From Cyprinus carpio (lineage: Eukaryota > Chordata > Actinopteri > Cypriniformes > Cyprinidae): DNA of 64,000 nucleotides. Both the position numbers and the translations under genes were made by a program. Below the pieces are notes generated by a model. The model was given only the letters and a program-made list of their open reading frames with translations, was not told the DNA's origin and did not search any database. The stretch covers positions 12,661,372-12,725,371 of the forward strand of contig NC_056576.1 in assembly GCF_018340385.1 (NCBI RefSeq), in the 5' to 3' direction. Shown one piece after another: positions 26,682-39,400 of this stretch (its first letter is position 1; each line of letters starts with the position of its first letter).

Positions 26682-28253
26682 CAGGTCCTTCTCAAAAAAT
26701 TAGCATATTGTGAAAAAGTTCATTATTTTCCATAATGTAATGATAAAAATTAAACTTTCATATATTTTAGATTCATTGCACACCAACTGAAATATTTCAG
26801 GTCTTTTATTGTTTTAATACTGATGATTTTGGCATACAGCTCATGAAAACCCAAAATTCCTATCTCAAAAAATTCGCATATATTGAAAAGGTTCTCTAAA
26901 CGAGCTATTAACCTAATCATCTGAATCAACTAATTAACTCTAAACACCTGCAAAAAAGATCCCTGAGGCTTTTAAAAACTCCCAGCCTGGTTCATTACTC
27001 AAAACCGCAATCATGGGTAAGACTGCCGACCTGACTGCTGTCCAGAAGGCCATCACTTGACACCCTCAAGCGAGAGGGTAAGACACAGAAAGAAATTTCT
27101 GAACGAATAGGCTGTTCCCAGAGTGCTGTATCAAGGCACCCCAGTGGGATGTCTGTGGGAAGGAAAAAGTGTGGCAAAAAAAAAACGCTGCACAACGAGA
27201 AGAGGTGACCGGACCCTGAGGAAGATTGTGGAGAAGGACCCGATTCCAGACCTTGGGGGACCTGCGGAAGCAGTGGACTGAGTCTGGGTAGAAACATCCA
27301 GAGCCACCGTGCACAAGGCGTGTGCTTTTGAACCAGAAACAGCGGCAGAAAGCGCCTGACCTGGGCTACAGAGAAGCAGCACTGGACTGTTGCTCAGTGG
27401 TCCAAAGTACTTTTTTCGGATGAAAGCAAATTTTGCATGTCATTGAAATCAAGGTGCCAGAGTCTGGAGGAAGACTGGGGAGAAGGAAATGCCAAAATGC
27501 CTGAAGTCCAGTGTCAAGTACCCACAGTCAGTGATAGTCTGGGGTGCCATGTCAGCTGCTGGTATTGGTCCACTGTGTTTTATCAAGGGCAGGGTCAATG
27601 CAGCTAGCTATCAGGAGATTTTGGAGCACTTCATGCTTCCATCTGCTGAAAAGCTTTATGGAGATGAAGATTTCGTTTTCAGCACGACCTGGCACCTGCT
27701 CACAGTGCCAAAACCACTGGTAAATGGTTTACTGACCATGGTATTACTGTGCTCAATTGGCCTGCCAACTCTCCTGACCTGAACCCCATAGAGAATCTGT
27801 GGGATATTGTGAAGAGAAAGTTGAGAGGACGCAAAGACCCAACACTCTGGATGAGCTTAAGGCCGCTATCGAAGCATCCTGGGCCTCCATAACACCTCAG
27901 CAATGCCACAGGCTGATTGCCTCCATGCCACGCGCATTGAAGCAGTCATTTCTGCAAAAAGGATTCCCGACCAAGTATTGAGTGCATAACTGAACATAAT
28001 TATTTGAAGGTTGACTTTTTTTGTATTAAAAACACTTTTCTTTTTATTGGTCAATGAAATATGCTAATTTTTTGAGATAGGAATTTTGGGTTTTCATGAG
28101 CTGTATGCCAAAATCAATCATCAGTATTAAAACAATAAAAGACCTGAAATATTTCAGTTGGTGTGCAATGAATCTAAAATATATATGAAAGTTTAATTTT
28201 TATCATTACATTATGGAAAATAATGAACTTTTTCACAATATGCTAATTTTTTG
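26682..28253 (+). mobile_element. Tc1/mariner element, inactive, with about 200-bp inverted repeats
   Basis: The left arm (26682 to about 26880, beginning CAGGTCCTTCTCAAAAAATT and preceded by TA) reappears inverted at about 28060-28253 over nearly 200 bp. This is the long-arm layout of many fish Tc1-like elements. Between the arms lies a Tc1-type transposase in plus orientation from ATG at 27014. Recognisable pieces include MGKTADLTAVQKA, VIVWGAMSAAGIGPLCF (about 27534) and the C-terminal NTLDELKAAIEASW region ending TKY-stop at 27981. The frame is broken many times, including a stop 16 codons after the start. The right arm matches only to TTTTTTGA at about 28253, so the last 15-20 bases and target TA are missing or changed. 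Confidence 0.95.
27014..27981 (+). pseudogene. Tc1-like transposase, degraded
   Basis: This DDE transposase would cut and paste the surrounding element. Here it is dead: an early in-frame stop follows the N-terminal helix-turn-helix start, and several frameshifts separate the middle from the C-terminal third. The region after SAEKLYGDEDFVF, where family members continue to the second catalytic Asp, is shifted. Two open pieces survive, 27489-27782 and 27799-27981, both in the catalytic half. No expression or function is expected. Confidence 0.9.
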
Positions 28254-30656
28254 ACTCTTCCGGTTTGCCTAATTATACCTCAGTCTCAGACAACACAATT
28301 ACAATAGGGCAGCAGCATCCAAAACTGTCATTCCTGAAGATTTATTTCTGATGATTACAATGTTTTAGACTAAACGTATTGAACACTCAGATGTGACATG
28401 TAAAAATACCATTCACATAAAATACCATTATTTATAATCTCTCTCCAACTGGTACTGTAAACAGTATGAAATGATGGAAAATAATAATCCCATTTAAAAA
28501 CAATAAAATAGAAAAACGGGCCTTGAATCCTGTTTGTCCCAGATCACTTTTATGATGTTGTAGCTGTCTGTTCCACATTTGGCTACAGACACATGGATAA
28601 ACTTCAATATGACATCCAATGTGCACTCAGCAATTATAACCCCAGGAAAAAGTAGATTGATTGTTGATTGCTGAACTGTAGTTTAGTTCCTTACCTAACT
28701 GTGCAAGCGGCAGAGATTTGACACTTTCAGGCCAGATTTACCAGTTCATTTCTGAGTAGCAATTGGAACTGAATAATTCATCATCTGAAACAGTGCTGAA
28801 TAGGCAAAGATCTGCAATAAGAAAGCAATAGCAGCTGATCACAATTTAAAGTAAAATGTTGCAGTGTCATATTTAACAAACTGCCTAGTGATCAAAGTCT
28901 AAATTCTAAATGCATATTAGATTTTAATTGACTGCTTTAAATTAATTAAGTGCCCTTGATTAATTGAGTGTACCTGAGGCTCAAACAAAAGCTGAAAAAT
29001 ATGTAAACATGACATGAGATTGCATGTCTATCTGCCATTGTACCAACTAAATGGCAAAGAACGAAATGCAGATTATAGGCAAATCTTTTTAAGATCAATT
29101 TAAATATGAAATACTGAAATCCTGAGGGGAAAACTATTTTAAAAATATTGATAATTTTTGATTGTTTTACATTCTTGTAAATGTGCAGGTTCTAAATCTT
29201 TGATAAAAATTAAGTGTTCTAGTTTGAAAATAGAGCACCCAGTTTATGACAGAAGGTCTTACAGTACATCACTGCTCTAGTCACTCAAATGACATGTGCA
29301 AACATCAAACGTGTCCTAAAAGACTCTGTAAATCTGGCACTTTGTGTCCGATAACAAGTCACAACACAGCCTCCGATCAGAGTGAATATTCCAGAACAGC
29401 ATTAATATTGAAATTCATAAGGAACAAGCTCATGTAAGGCACCGACTTGTTTGTCCTCTTATGCAAAACGTAAATCGCTCCCCAGCTGTTTGAAGGTTCA
29501 TGTCGGCTTCATTACTTCCCTGTGCTTTATCTTTGCTGGTTTGTGTTTGGCACTTGTTTAGAGCATGAAAAAGATCTCTTTAAACAATAGTCTAAATGGA
29601 AACAGAAATGACATATCTGATTAAATTACAGATGTGTTTTAGAATTTAAAAAGGCAATAGGATGAAATTAAGGCAGTCAAGAGAATCATCTTACATTTCA
29701 GAAATCACTGTTCTTACCAGAATCTGGGAATCTGTGTATGGATGGAGGCTATGAAAGATGAGCCACTCACTATAGCAACTGCATCTCAGCGACAGAATGA
29801 AGAGAATCATAAAACAAACAGTGTGCTGCTATTTTGCAGAGAAGCTTTAGAGACAGTAGCAAGTTATTAAAAAGTCTCTTGTTAAGCATTTTCCTCCCAT
29901 ATAAAACCATAAAAAAATTCATTTGGCTTAATGTATTATCACAGTGGTATTAAAAGATCCAAATCTGATAGATGCCTGTAAGTGTGCAAGGACCACCTTG
30001 CTTTTGTAGTTGAGTAGAACTCTCTCAGTTTGAAAGTCCTGTTAGATGTGCAAAACTGGCTCTTGAGAATATTTAACACCAATATTAGAGTCATGAGACA
30101 CAAGGAGTCCAAATCCTTCTGAATGATTTGAACACTTGGTAGAGTCCCTGATGATAAAAAGAAATTTCATTAACATGAGCACCGGAGATCATGCAAAGCA
30201 GAACTGCTGTAAACACTGATACTATTACAGAAACAAAAGACTTATATTATGTCTTTTGAATAAATTGCATTTAAATGATCACAATAGTGCATTTGAGTTA
30301 TGGGTATACTCTGTCAGATAGTTCAAAGGACATGTAGTTTTCTTTTGAAACATAAGTTTAACAACAATTATGAAATATTTCTAAGCTCAGAAATATGCTT
30401 ATAGCATGTGAACATGGTCATAATTAACCCAGCTATATGCTATATTTAAATTTTTAAAATTAAATAATCTAATATGCTAATTGGGACCCTGTTTGGGAAC
30501 ATTTGTACATAATCAAAACTGCTCATCAGAGTTTATACAACCAGGTTGGTGCAGAGTTTATGTGAAGTCAAATACTAGATTCAAAAAACTGTACTTAGGC
30601 TGTAAAGTGATTATTTGTAAATGTTTTGCCAATTACCTTATATTCTGGTTCTTTGG

Positions 30657-30770
<114 letters not shown>

Positions 30771-30803
30771 CATATATTTTAACATATATATACACACACA
30801 CAC

Positions 30804-31050
30804 ACACTTTACAATAAGGTTAAATCTGTTAAAATTAGTTAACTATATTTTTGTTAACGAACCAAAAAAAAAAAAAAAAACTTCTACAGCATTTATTAGT
30901 CTTAATTAAGGTCCCTTTCCAAATTTACTAATACATTATAAAAAACCAAACGTGGCGTCTGTTGGTGAACGGCTGTATTTTTTATTAACTAACATTATGA
31001 AAGATTAATAAATACAAATAACTAATGAGATCGTATTGTAAAGTGTTACC
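30804..31050. mobile_element. MITE with ACACTTTACAATA termini
   Basis: The left end ACACTTTACAATAAGGT is the inverse of the right end TATTGTAAAGTGTTACC over about 14-16 bp. The interior is AT-rich and non-coding. The CA-rich tail of the adjacent microsatellite obscures the left boundary and any target duplication. The GTAAAGTGTTACC end is a widespread vertebrate DNA-repeat terminus (recalled). Confidence 0.65.
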
Positions 31051-31454
31051 AAAAACGTTGACTTAATTAAAAATAAAAATCCACCGTGCTTGATGGATAT
31101 AACACACAGTTAACACACAGGACACGTCAGTTACAGCAGTGTCCTGCAGTGTGACTATACTCAATCTAAAACAAATTTTTAAACATTATTATGCATAGTT
31201 TTAATACCTCCAGTTAAGCAAAAGCTGGTTAAAAACGAAGAACTTGTGACATTTACCGCATCTAAAATATGTACTCTCGCGATTTTTGAGTTTGTGTCGA
31301 ACTGCGATTTTCTCTCCTGAAAAATTAAAAACCCAAAGGAGAAGTTAACGGTGCAATATAGCGGACACATGAACTCTGTAGAGGATGGGCTCCAAATCAC
31401 TTTTGCCCCTAAAATGTCTGCAGGCATGATTAAACTCGCATATTGACGGCTTAC

Positions 31455-31700
31455 CTGACTGTAAGGTCCTTCCAGAAGCTTGAACTGATCAATGCAGAAA
31501 CTACGGAATCACTTGCACCGTGGAGCACCCCTTGAGTGTAAATTCGCATTCAAATGCTCTGTGTCACTTCCACTGTGGTGATCGGTCGAAAAAGAACGGA
31601 ACGCCTGGAGGCGCACACAATGAATACGTCTGCAAATGATTGTCTGGTTGTTTGTTTGCTCAGTGATCAGTGTGGTTTCCATCCATGCCTCGCTGAGTTT
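31455..31700 (-). other. wscd2: Candidate non-coding first exon, probably of wscd2
   Basis: Reading the minus strand downstream from the CpG-rich block, the sequence GACCTTACAGTCAG|GTAAGC gives a near-consensus donor at 31455/31454. No donor-linked coding sequence of a known family is present, so I read it as an untranslated leader exon. The next gene downstream on this strand is wscd2, whose mammalian counterpart also starts far upstream of its first coding exon (family knowledge). The 5' limit of the exon is unknown; 31700 is nominal. Confidence 0.4.
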
Positions 31701-32000
31701 TACAATCCCAGTTATTCAATATCACAGCTGCCGCAGAATCCGCACGCGCTGCCTTTTTTACATCGTCGCGCGCGCTCAGAGTCGCAAGCGCGCACCCACA
31801 ACGCGGCCACATAGTACCAGCTACTCGCCTCCTCTTCTTCACAGGCGGTGAATCAGGTCAGAGAGGAGGTGTCCTGTTTTTAATAAAGTGTTGTCAGGAG
31901 ACCTGTCTGTCTCTTCTCTCTTTGCGTATACGGCGCGTGTCTCGCATCCCTGCGCTTCACAGCAACAGCAGCCGAGAGTCAGCTCGCGCTCCGCAGAGCC
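31700..32000 (-). promoter_or_regulatory. CpG-rich promoter-like region
   Basis: This is the densest CpG cluster in the window, with stretches such as CGTCGCGCGCGCTCAGAGTC (about 31763) and more CpGs up to 31990, in a background otherwise poor in CpG. It sits just upstream of a strong minus-strand donor at 31455. I see no TATA box. It could also drive a transcript on the plus strand, but I find no matching exon on that side. Confidence 0.5.
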
Positions 32001-33327
32001 CGACAGCACTGCCTAGAGTTCTCACACAGACACGGCACGACACATATTATTAAATAAATTAACCGAGATGATATTAATAAAACGCAACTGCTCGAACAGT
32101 ACATTCTGCTCAATTTTATAGAACACTGTGGCAAGAAATCCAAATAGCTACTTTTGTCACATGGCAGTAGCTAACCCGGGATGAGGAGGCAATCTGTTTT
32201 TGGTTTGATACAAAAATGCATTACATTAACTAATTGAATTAATTGAATGGACACAGTTACGACGCAGTGCTGAATTTTAGTGTGCTTTGATTGTGTGTTT
32301 TTTTTCTAAAAGCTGGGCTACATTGCAAAGCCATACAACAGTTTTAAGTTATTCATTTAATCGCGACTTTGCGGACTGATACAGTCTATACAGCAGCACT
32401 CGACTTAGGGCATAGGCGTTTTTTAATATTGATAAACAGACATGCCGAAATGTATTCTATAAATCGTAATCGCTTACTTTAAGTATGAACTCGCCTTGAT
32501 TAAGCAGGATTACAAATACTGATCGAAAACAGACCACGTGAGCGCCATTGTCGGTACATCGAGTTGATCAAGTTACATTTTTCTCAACTTTTGTCATTTT
32601 TCTCAACCCCGACATACTGTTGCTGTCGCTCAAGTCGACTAATCGTTGAAAATGAGTGAGTTTGGTCGTTTCACTGGAAGTCGTGGCGGTGAACCTTGCC
32701 TTTCTCGGCCTAGTGATGTTAGATTAAGTAAACAATTCGTTTTTTGAGTTGAATCTTTTCGATTAATAACCTGAACTTAGTTCACAGTTTACTTAAAAAG
32801 CTGCCGCGGTTCTTCGGTCACTGACACACTACATCGCCATTTATTTGCATTTATTAATTTACCAGATGAATAAAAATAAGATTTATCAGCTCGCACTGAT
32901 CCGGGTTAACAACTCACCGAATCACTGAACTCTTTAATATGTTGAGTGAAGGAAGTGAATCCGGAAATGAATAAATTAACATTTTGTAAGCCTATTTCCA
33001 CAGCCATTTATATATAAGACTGGATTATTTAAAGTTTCATTTCGTTTATTTATTTATTACTTTTATTTAATTATTAATTCATTTATTTAGTTGCACATTT
33101 ATTTTGTAAAGTTAATTACTGAATTATCATTTTTTTAAAGATTCATAGGTTGTTCATAGATTTGGTCCTACAGAACCAAGAACAGTCTGTTTGTTTGTTT
33201 ATATCCATGCACATTTACTTATATATACATTAATGTATGAATATGGCGGATAGTTATTTATTCATTTATTTATTACAGGTTTTGTCCTCCAAAACCAAGA
33301 ACAGTCTATTTCAGACATGTCTGAAAA

Positions 33328-33492
33328 TGAATTTACATTTACATGTAATTATTTAGCAGACAGTTTTCTCCAAAGTGACTTACAAATGAGGACAATGGAA
33401 GCAATCAAAATCAAGGAGAGCAATGATATGCAAGTGCTATAACAAGTCTCAGTTAGCTTAACGCAGTAGGTAGCAAGTTTTTTTTTTTTTTT
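33328..33492 (+). repeat. SINE-like dispersed fish repeat with poly-T tail
   Basis: The segment contains ATTTAGCAGACAGTTTTCTC and AAAGTGACTTACAAATGAGG, variants of a motif found in many fish short interspersed repeats, then GTCTCAGTTAGCTTAACGCAG and a run of T. No tRNA-like promoter boxes were identified at the left side, so the copy is probably truncated. Confidence 0.55.
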
Positions 33493-36400
33493 GTATAATA
33501 AATAAAAAGAAAACAGATAGAACCGAAAAAATCTAGCATCTAGTGTTAGAGGCCTTGTTTTCTTTTGTTACTTGATCACTCATCCAATAAAAGAACCAAC
33601 TAGAATACACAAAGATAGCGAAGCTGTTTTTTTTATTAAAGTAAACTCAGCCTACAATCAATACATAATAATACTATTTATATTTAATAGTGTAAAGTTT
33701 ATCATATACATTTGAACGCTACGATAAGTCCCGACTCTGGTAGCTGAGCACCGACCCTCTGCAATTCAAATTGGAGTCACATGTTTTAATTATTACCAGA
33801 TACTGATTATAAATAAATCACGCATTGGCATTATGATTAATTTGATTTCTCCTCCTTATTTCCCAGCTATGTCCTGTGTATTAGGAGATTAAGGGTGGCC
33901 AATTGCAACCAAAAATGTTTGACCTTCACACTTCTGAAAAATATAATTCTTTTCTCCTTTACCCACGCATCGTTCCTTCTACTTTATCCTCATTTCCACT
34001 CCTCAGTTCTATATATACAGTATATCACCTGATTGAGGATTCTTTAGCTCTCATGAATCAACTGACTCACATGGCTAACTCTTCCCCTGCCAGCTCATTG
34101 GAATGAATGAAACTTTATCCCTTCTGATCCAAGGCTGATCTCATCCTTCTGAAGACATTTCTCGCACCCGACTCAAGAGGGAATACAGAGAGTTCATGCA
34201 GTACTTCATCTAAGCTCTATTCATGCCTTGCTCTGAATAAAGCTTCTGTTTGGTTGATCCATTTGCATGTTGAACTGTATGTCTTATTTACTGAGTGTCT
34301 TCTGGTAACCAGTTCTGACAATGATCAGACAGTAATGGATTTCATATGACAACAAGCATGACACTTATGATTGTTTTTTTTTTTTTATTTTTTTTTTCCT
34401 GAAAGGAAATAATCATCCTCCCACTGACCTGAATAGTCCCAATTGAACTGCTAACAGCTTTTCTTTCTCTAATTGTGATGAGGTCATGCTTATCAAAACA
34501 TTTTGAGAACTAACAGCATCTTACTGCCAGCTACCCCCTCTGTATACTGATTCAGGCCAGTAAAATGCACGCGTAACAGGATACAGTGCTATTTCGGCGG
34601 ATGAATTCATTCCACTGGTAAAGCAAAGGCACATTTATATATGACATCACAGTTTGGGGGTGGGAGGGAGATTGCGAGGAGGGGTTTAAGAGGTTTGGTT
34701 TCTTTTTCTTGGTGGCTGTTGGGCCACAAGGTTACTGTCAGGTTCTGATCAGTCTCCTCCCACTTTTACTGGTTAAGAAAAAAAAAAAAAGTGAAAAAGC
34801 GTAAAGAAAAGTGATCCAAACATGGAGGCCAGAGATGGCGGCCTCATCTCGCCTCGTCCTTCATATTCAAAAAACATTCTTGCTGGACAGACAAAGAGGC
34901 ATTTTGTCTCCCTCCCAACCAGCTGAACTGAAATGCAGTCTTCATGGTGTGGAGTCACTGGCTTGCCCATCAAACATGTTCTTAGGGAAACCACTTTTCT
35001 TGGGAAACATTTCGCTAGCAATGTTCAGGAACATGAGTGATATATCATTTAAATAAATTGATGCAAAAAAAAATAACTATTTCATTTTAGTGAAAATAGT
35101 TTTAATGAGGAAAAAATACTGAAATTAAACCTTGACACAAATAAACAAATAAAAAAAAAAAAAAAAATAAAAACAGCTGAATTTGATATTTTTTTTACCA
35201 TGTGAATTTATTAGGCAATTTAAGTGTAAGTTCACCGTTTTTGCATTTAAAAAAAAAACTTATGTTTCCCCTCCTCCCCCCTCCTCGCAAATATATTAGC
35301 CTAAGTATTCTAAAAACATTAAAAATAATCAAAGTACAACAGGCCCTATTTGAATAAAAGTAGTGGAATGTCATGCAGACGTCACATGGAACAAAACACG
35401 AATAAATAAAACAAACTAAGCCCTATACATGCTGATTAAATAATTAATAGTTTTTGAGGCTTTATAAATATAGAGTTTCAAAAACAGGTTCCACATTCGA
35501 ATTTAAAATTTTTTTTGTTTTTTTTTTTTTTTTAAAAATTAAATTAAAGGGAAAAAACACGGACATTTTGGACATCTTGGAGATAGCAAACCTCAACATT
35601 GAATTACAGTCAAAGTCTGTTGAGATAAATTAATGTCAAATTCTTGGCACTCACAGAAAAATGGCTGGAAAAAAAAAAAATAGGTTTGTGAATTAATTGA
35701 AGGCAGACATGCAGAATTAATTAGAAGTCAGAATGAATAACGAAATAAAAAACAAGATTATCTTATAAAATTCTCGCCTTTAAATATTCACAAAAGCCAG
35801 AAATATTCCATTAGGCTGTATTTCTCCAGGCAGGAGCAGGGAGCAGGATGAGCTTAGAGTTCTGGAGATGTAGAACTCATTATCAAAATTCAGGCAGGCA
35901 AAACACCTCATTGTTTTTGGCCCATATAAACAAAGGATCAGCCTTTTATTAGGGCAAAATCATTCAAGTGAGGCCATGGATTCACTAACACAGAATCTCA
36001 CTGAACCTCTGAGTGTCAGGTCAAGATTTCAGTCAGCACATTCCTTGCTTTCCACTCTTCAGATATCACAACAGTCACAACTTCCTTGGGATTAAAGACC
36101 TATCAGGATTCCAGTTTGTCGGTAGATATCACAGCCAAGTGAACTTAAAAATGTAAATGTGGTTTAGAAAAGTTGAGTGCATTATAATCACACCTTAAAC
36201 TGGTACACATGCCATAGACAAACATTTCTATTTCTTCTATAAGTTCAAAGTTCAAAAACAGTTGAGCCCTTGTTCATGGGTACATGAGGCAGAGACAAAA
36301 AAATCAATTTCTCATTAATTTAAATTACAAACTTACTTCTGCTGCTCTGGTTCATCACATAAGGCCCATTGACAAGATATGTGTCTCTCCAATGTCTAAT

Positions 36401-39400
36401 ATTCGTCATGGTAGTGTTTCAAAGTTCAAGTTCCCCCACTGGGGCACATCATTTATATAAAAATGGTCCTCTGCAATTATGATTGTATTGACTGACTACA
36501 AGGTATTAATTAAGATGACTTAATAATAACTGTGTAGTTAATTTCAGGCCATGACCCTCAATGGGCACCCAGTCATATGTTAAAATGTGATGAGAATGAA
36601 GGGCCTATTATTAGAAGAACAAAGGCCATTAGATTTTTTAGGTCGAAAGACACAGACACCAAAGAAATATTATTTTTAAAATTAAACAAAAAATTTAAAT
36701 AAAAAAAATATTAATAAATTCAACCAATGAAACTGTTAGTTATGGTCTCTTTATTTGTGAATTACCACCCCATAGTAATTTTCACAGTGAGATGGAGGAG
36801 AGATGAGGAGAGGAGGATGGAAAAGAGGATGAGGGTCTTTTGTGGAGAGAGGAAGAGTGTGCGAGAGCCAGATGACGAGAGAGAGATGTGTATGAGTGTT
36901 GGTATGGAGTGGTATGCGGTCATGATGTATTGTCAATCCTTCAACAAGTAACATTTAAGAAAAAAATAATAAGTTAAATTTACAGTAAAAGACATTTATA
37001 ATTTATAAAGTTTACAAAATCATTTTTTAAAAATTTCAAATAATTTGGGCTGTTCTTTAGAACTTTCTATTTATCACAAGAATCCGAAAAAAAAAAAATA
37101 AATAAATCATAAACAAATCAAAAAAAATAAAAAAAAATCACAACCCAAAATGAAAAAAAAAAAAAAAAAAAAATCAATCACAAAATAAAATATAAAAAAA
37201 TCCCAACAAACGGGGTATTTAGAATAAAATCACAAAAATCAAAAAAAAAATCAAAAAATCAATTAAAATCAAAAACTGCAAAACAACGGTTTCCAAACGC
37301 TCTCGCACGAAAAATAGTAAGGCAGCACAACATTGATAATCTTTTTCTTGATGCAGCAAAATCACAAGCATATTAGAATGATTTCTGAACCGGATAATCG
37401 TGAAACCTAAGGAACTGGAGTTAATGGGCTGCTGGAAAATATAAATTACATTTTAAAAATATATTCAACACAGATAAGTAGGTTATTTTTATAAGGCAAT
37501 TTTTTTTTTTAAAGGTGAAAAGAAACAACAGCCATACACGTTTTTTCTTATGACATGGCACAAGGTGAATCTGATTCGTGAACTATTAAAAAAAAAAAAA
37601 AAAAATCCCTTTTCCCACATCTAATAGATTTTTTTAATCTGTATTGTTTTACAAAATAGAGACATTTCAGTTAAAAATGTTTTCAAGTAACAAAAAATTA
37701 CTAGTGAGAGAAGCTGAAGCCTTTCTGAATTTACTGTGCAGGGAATCATTGGAATGTTGATGATGGTCCAGTGACCAGCTCAACTCGACACTGCACATAT
37801 GCTCCATAATCACAGCTCATTTTCAGAAATTGTAAAAAAAAGACATGATGAATTGGAGACACCAGACAGTATACAACAGTCACATTTAAATCAAATGCTG
37901 AAAAATGCTAAGCTAAGCGATGCACTGATTTGTACGACACGCAGTCATGTATGGTAACATGGGTCTGACATTTTCATGTTAGTTCAGGGTTTGAACTCAC
38001 TAACGGTCTCAGCTGCAGGTCTTATACTCTATTCTAAGTAAAAAAAAAACTTCATGAGGCATCACCATAAGAAATTCCTGTGTGAAGATTCAAACTTTCT
38101 CGTGTTGCTTCCAAAACTTCATCTGACCTTCAGTTGATGAACTCTGAAGAGAACTACAAAGCTAACCAAGGTAGCTTAGAATTTGAAAGACCACAAAATT
38201 AAAAAGTCTGCATTGGTTTCAATAAACAACATATGTTACCGAACTTAGTCTCTGATATAATGTATAAAAAATAGCCCTATCAGTGGAGTTGCCAAAAAGG
38301 TCTGCGGAACCAGCACACATTTAAAATTACGTTTGGTTGGGAAGGCAAACAACGCTCTGTTTACATAAAAGGAAATATCTGCATGAACTCTAAACGAGGT
38401 CAATAAACAATGTAACATTTGTGATATTTACTAGTGTTTACTTTATCTCCTGTGTACAGACAGTCAGGATTGTTCTTGGGGGGCTTCCATTACAAAAACA
38501 CCCAGATCATTCTCAAATTCAATGCTGGAGAATGTAATACAATAGATTTCCACAAACACTCGCGTGGAGTTCATGTCCTCTTTACCTTTTAAAATCCTCC
38601 AAATTCAGCAGACGGTCAAATGTGTGTGTCTTGTTTTTAGAGGGGGTTGCAACTTAATTCATGTAATTTTGAGTGATCTCCGATTTCCTCCCGCTTATCT
38701 TGATAATCTCGCGCCCCTCTTAGAATTGCAATGTATAATTATACAAGTACCTCACACTTTTACTTCAGGCCCTGCAAAGAGCTTCAGATACGAGACATTT
38801 AACATCTGAGAGCCAATCCATTAAAGAGGACAACCACTGGCTGCTTTAAATAAATTACACATGGAAGTTTAATAAAGAGACTTAGATGACACCAAGAATA
38901 TCCGCACATTACTGTAAATCATCTAAATATTCAAGCTGAAAAATGTATATAGTTAAACTAACTGCCTGCTTTACATTGAAAACATGCAACCAGGAATCGA
39001 TTGGCAGTGTGGTATTGACAGAAAATAATTTTTACTATAATAAATCAAACTCTTGCAGGCAGTGTTACTGTGTGAATATGGTTGCACAATCATGCATGAC
39101 TATGGTCAAACCAATTTATTTCACGTTGACTATCTCATATTTCAACTGCCTAATTTCTGTTGATCACAAGCAAGGCCTTCTCTAGGGGACCTTTTTTTTG
39201 CAGAAATAAAAAAAAGATAATTTGTCTTGGGTGTGTATGCTTTGGGAAAGGGAGAAATGAACCATGCACAAACCCCAGCCAAAGAAACAGTTTCATTCAA
39301 ACTCCAGCTATTAATTGGCACGGTAATTTATTATTTAAATTAAAAAAAGCATCAAAAGCAACAAAACAGTCCAAGTACTCACTCAAAAACCCCACACACA

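Noticed and set aside
27489..27981. Host gene encoding two short open frames
   Set aside because: Both are pieces of the dead Tc1 transposase inside clear inverted repeats.
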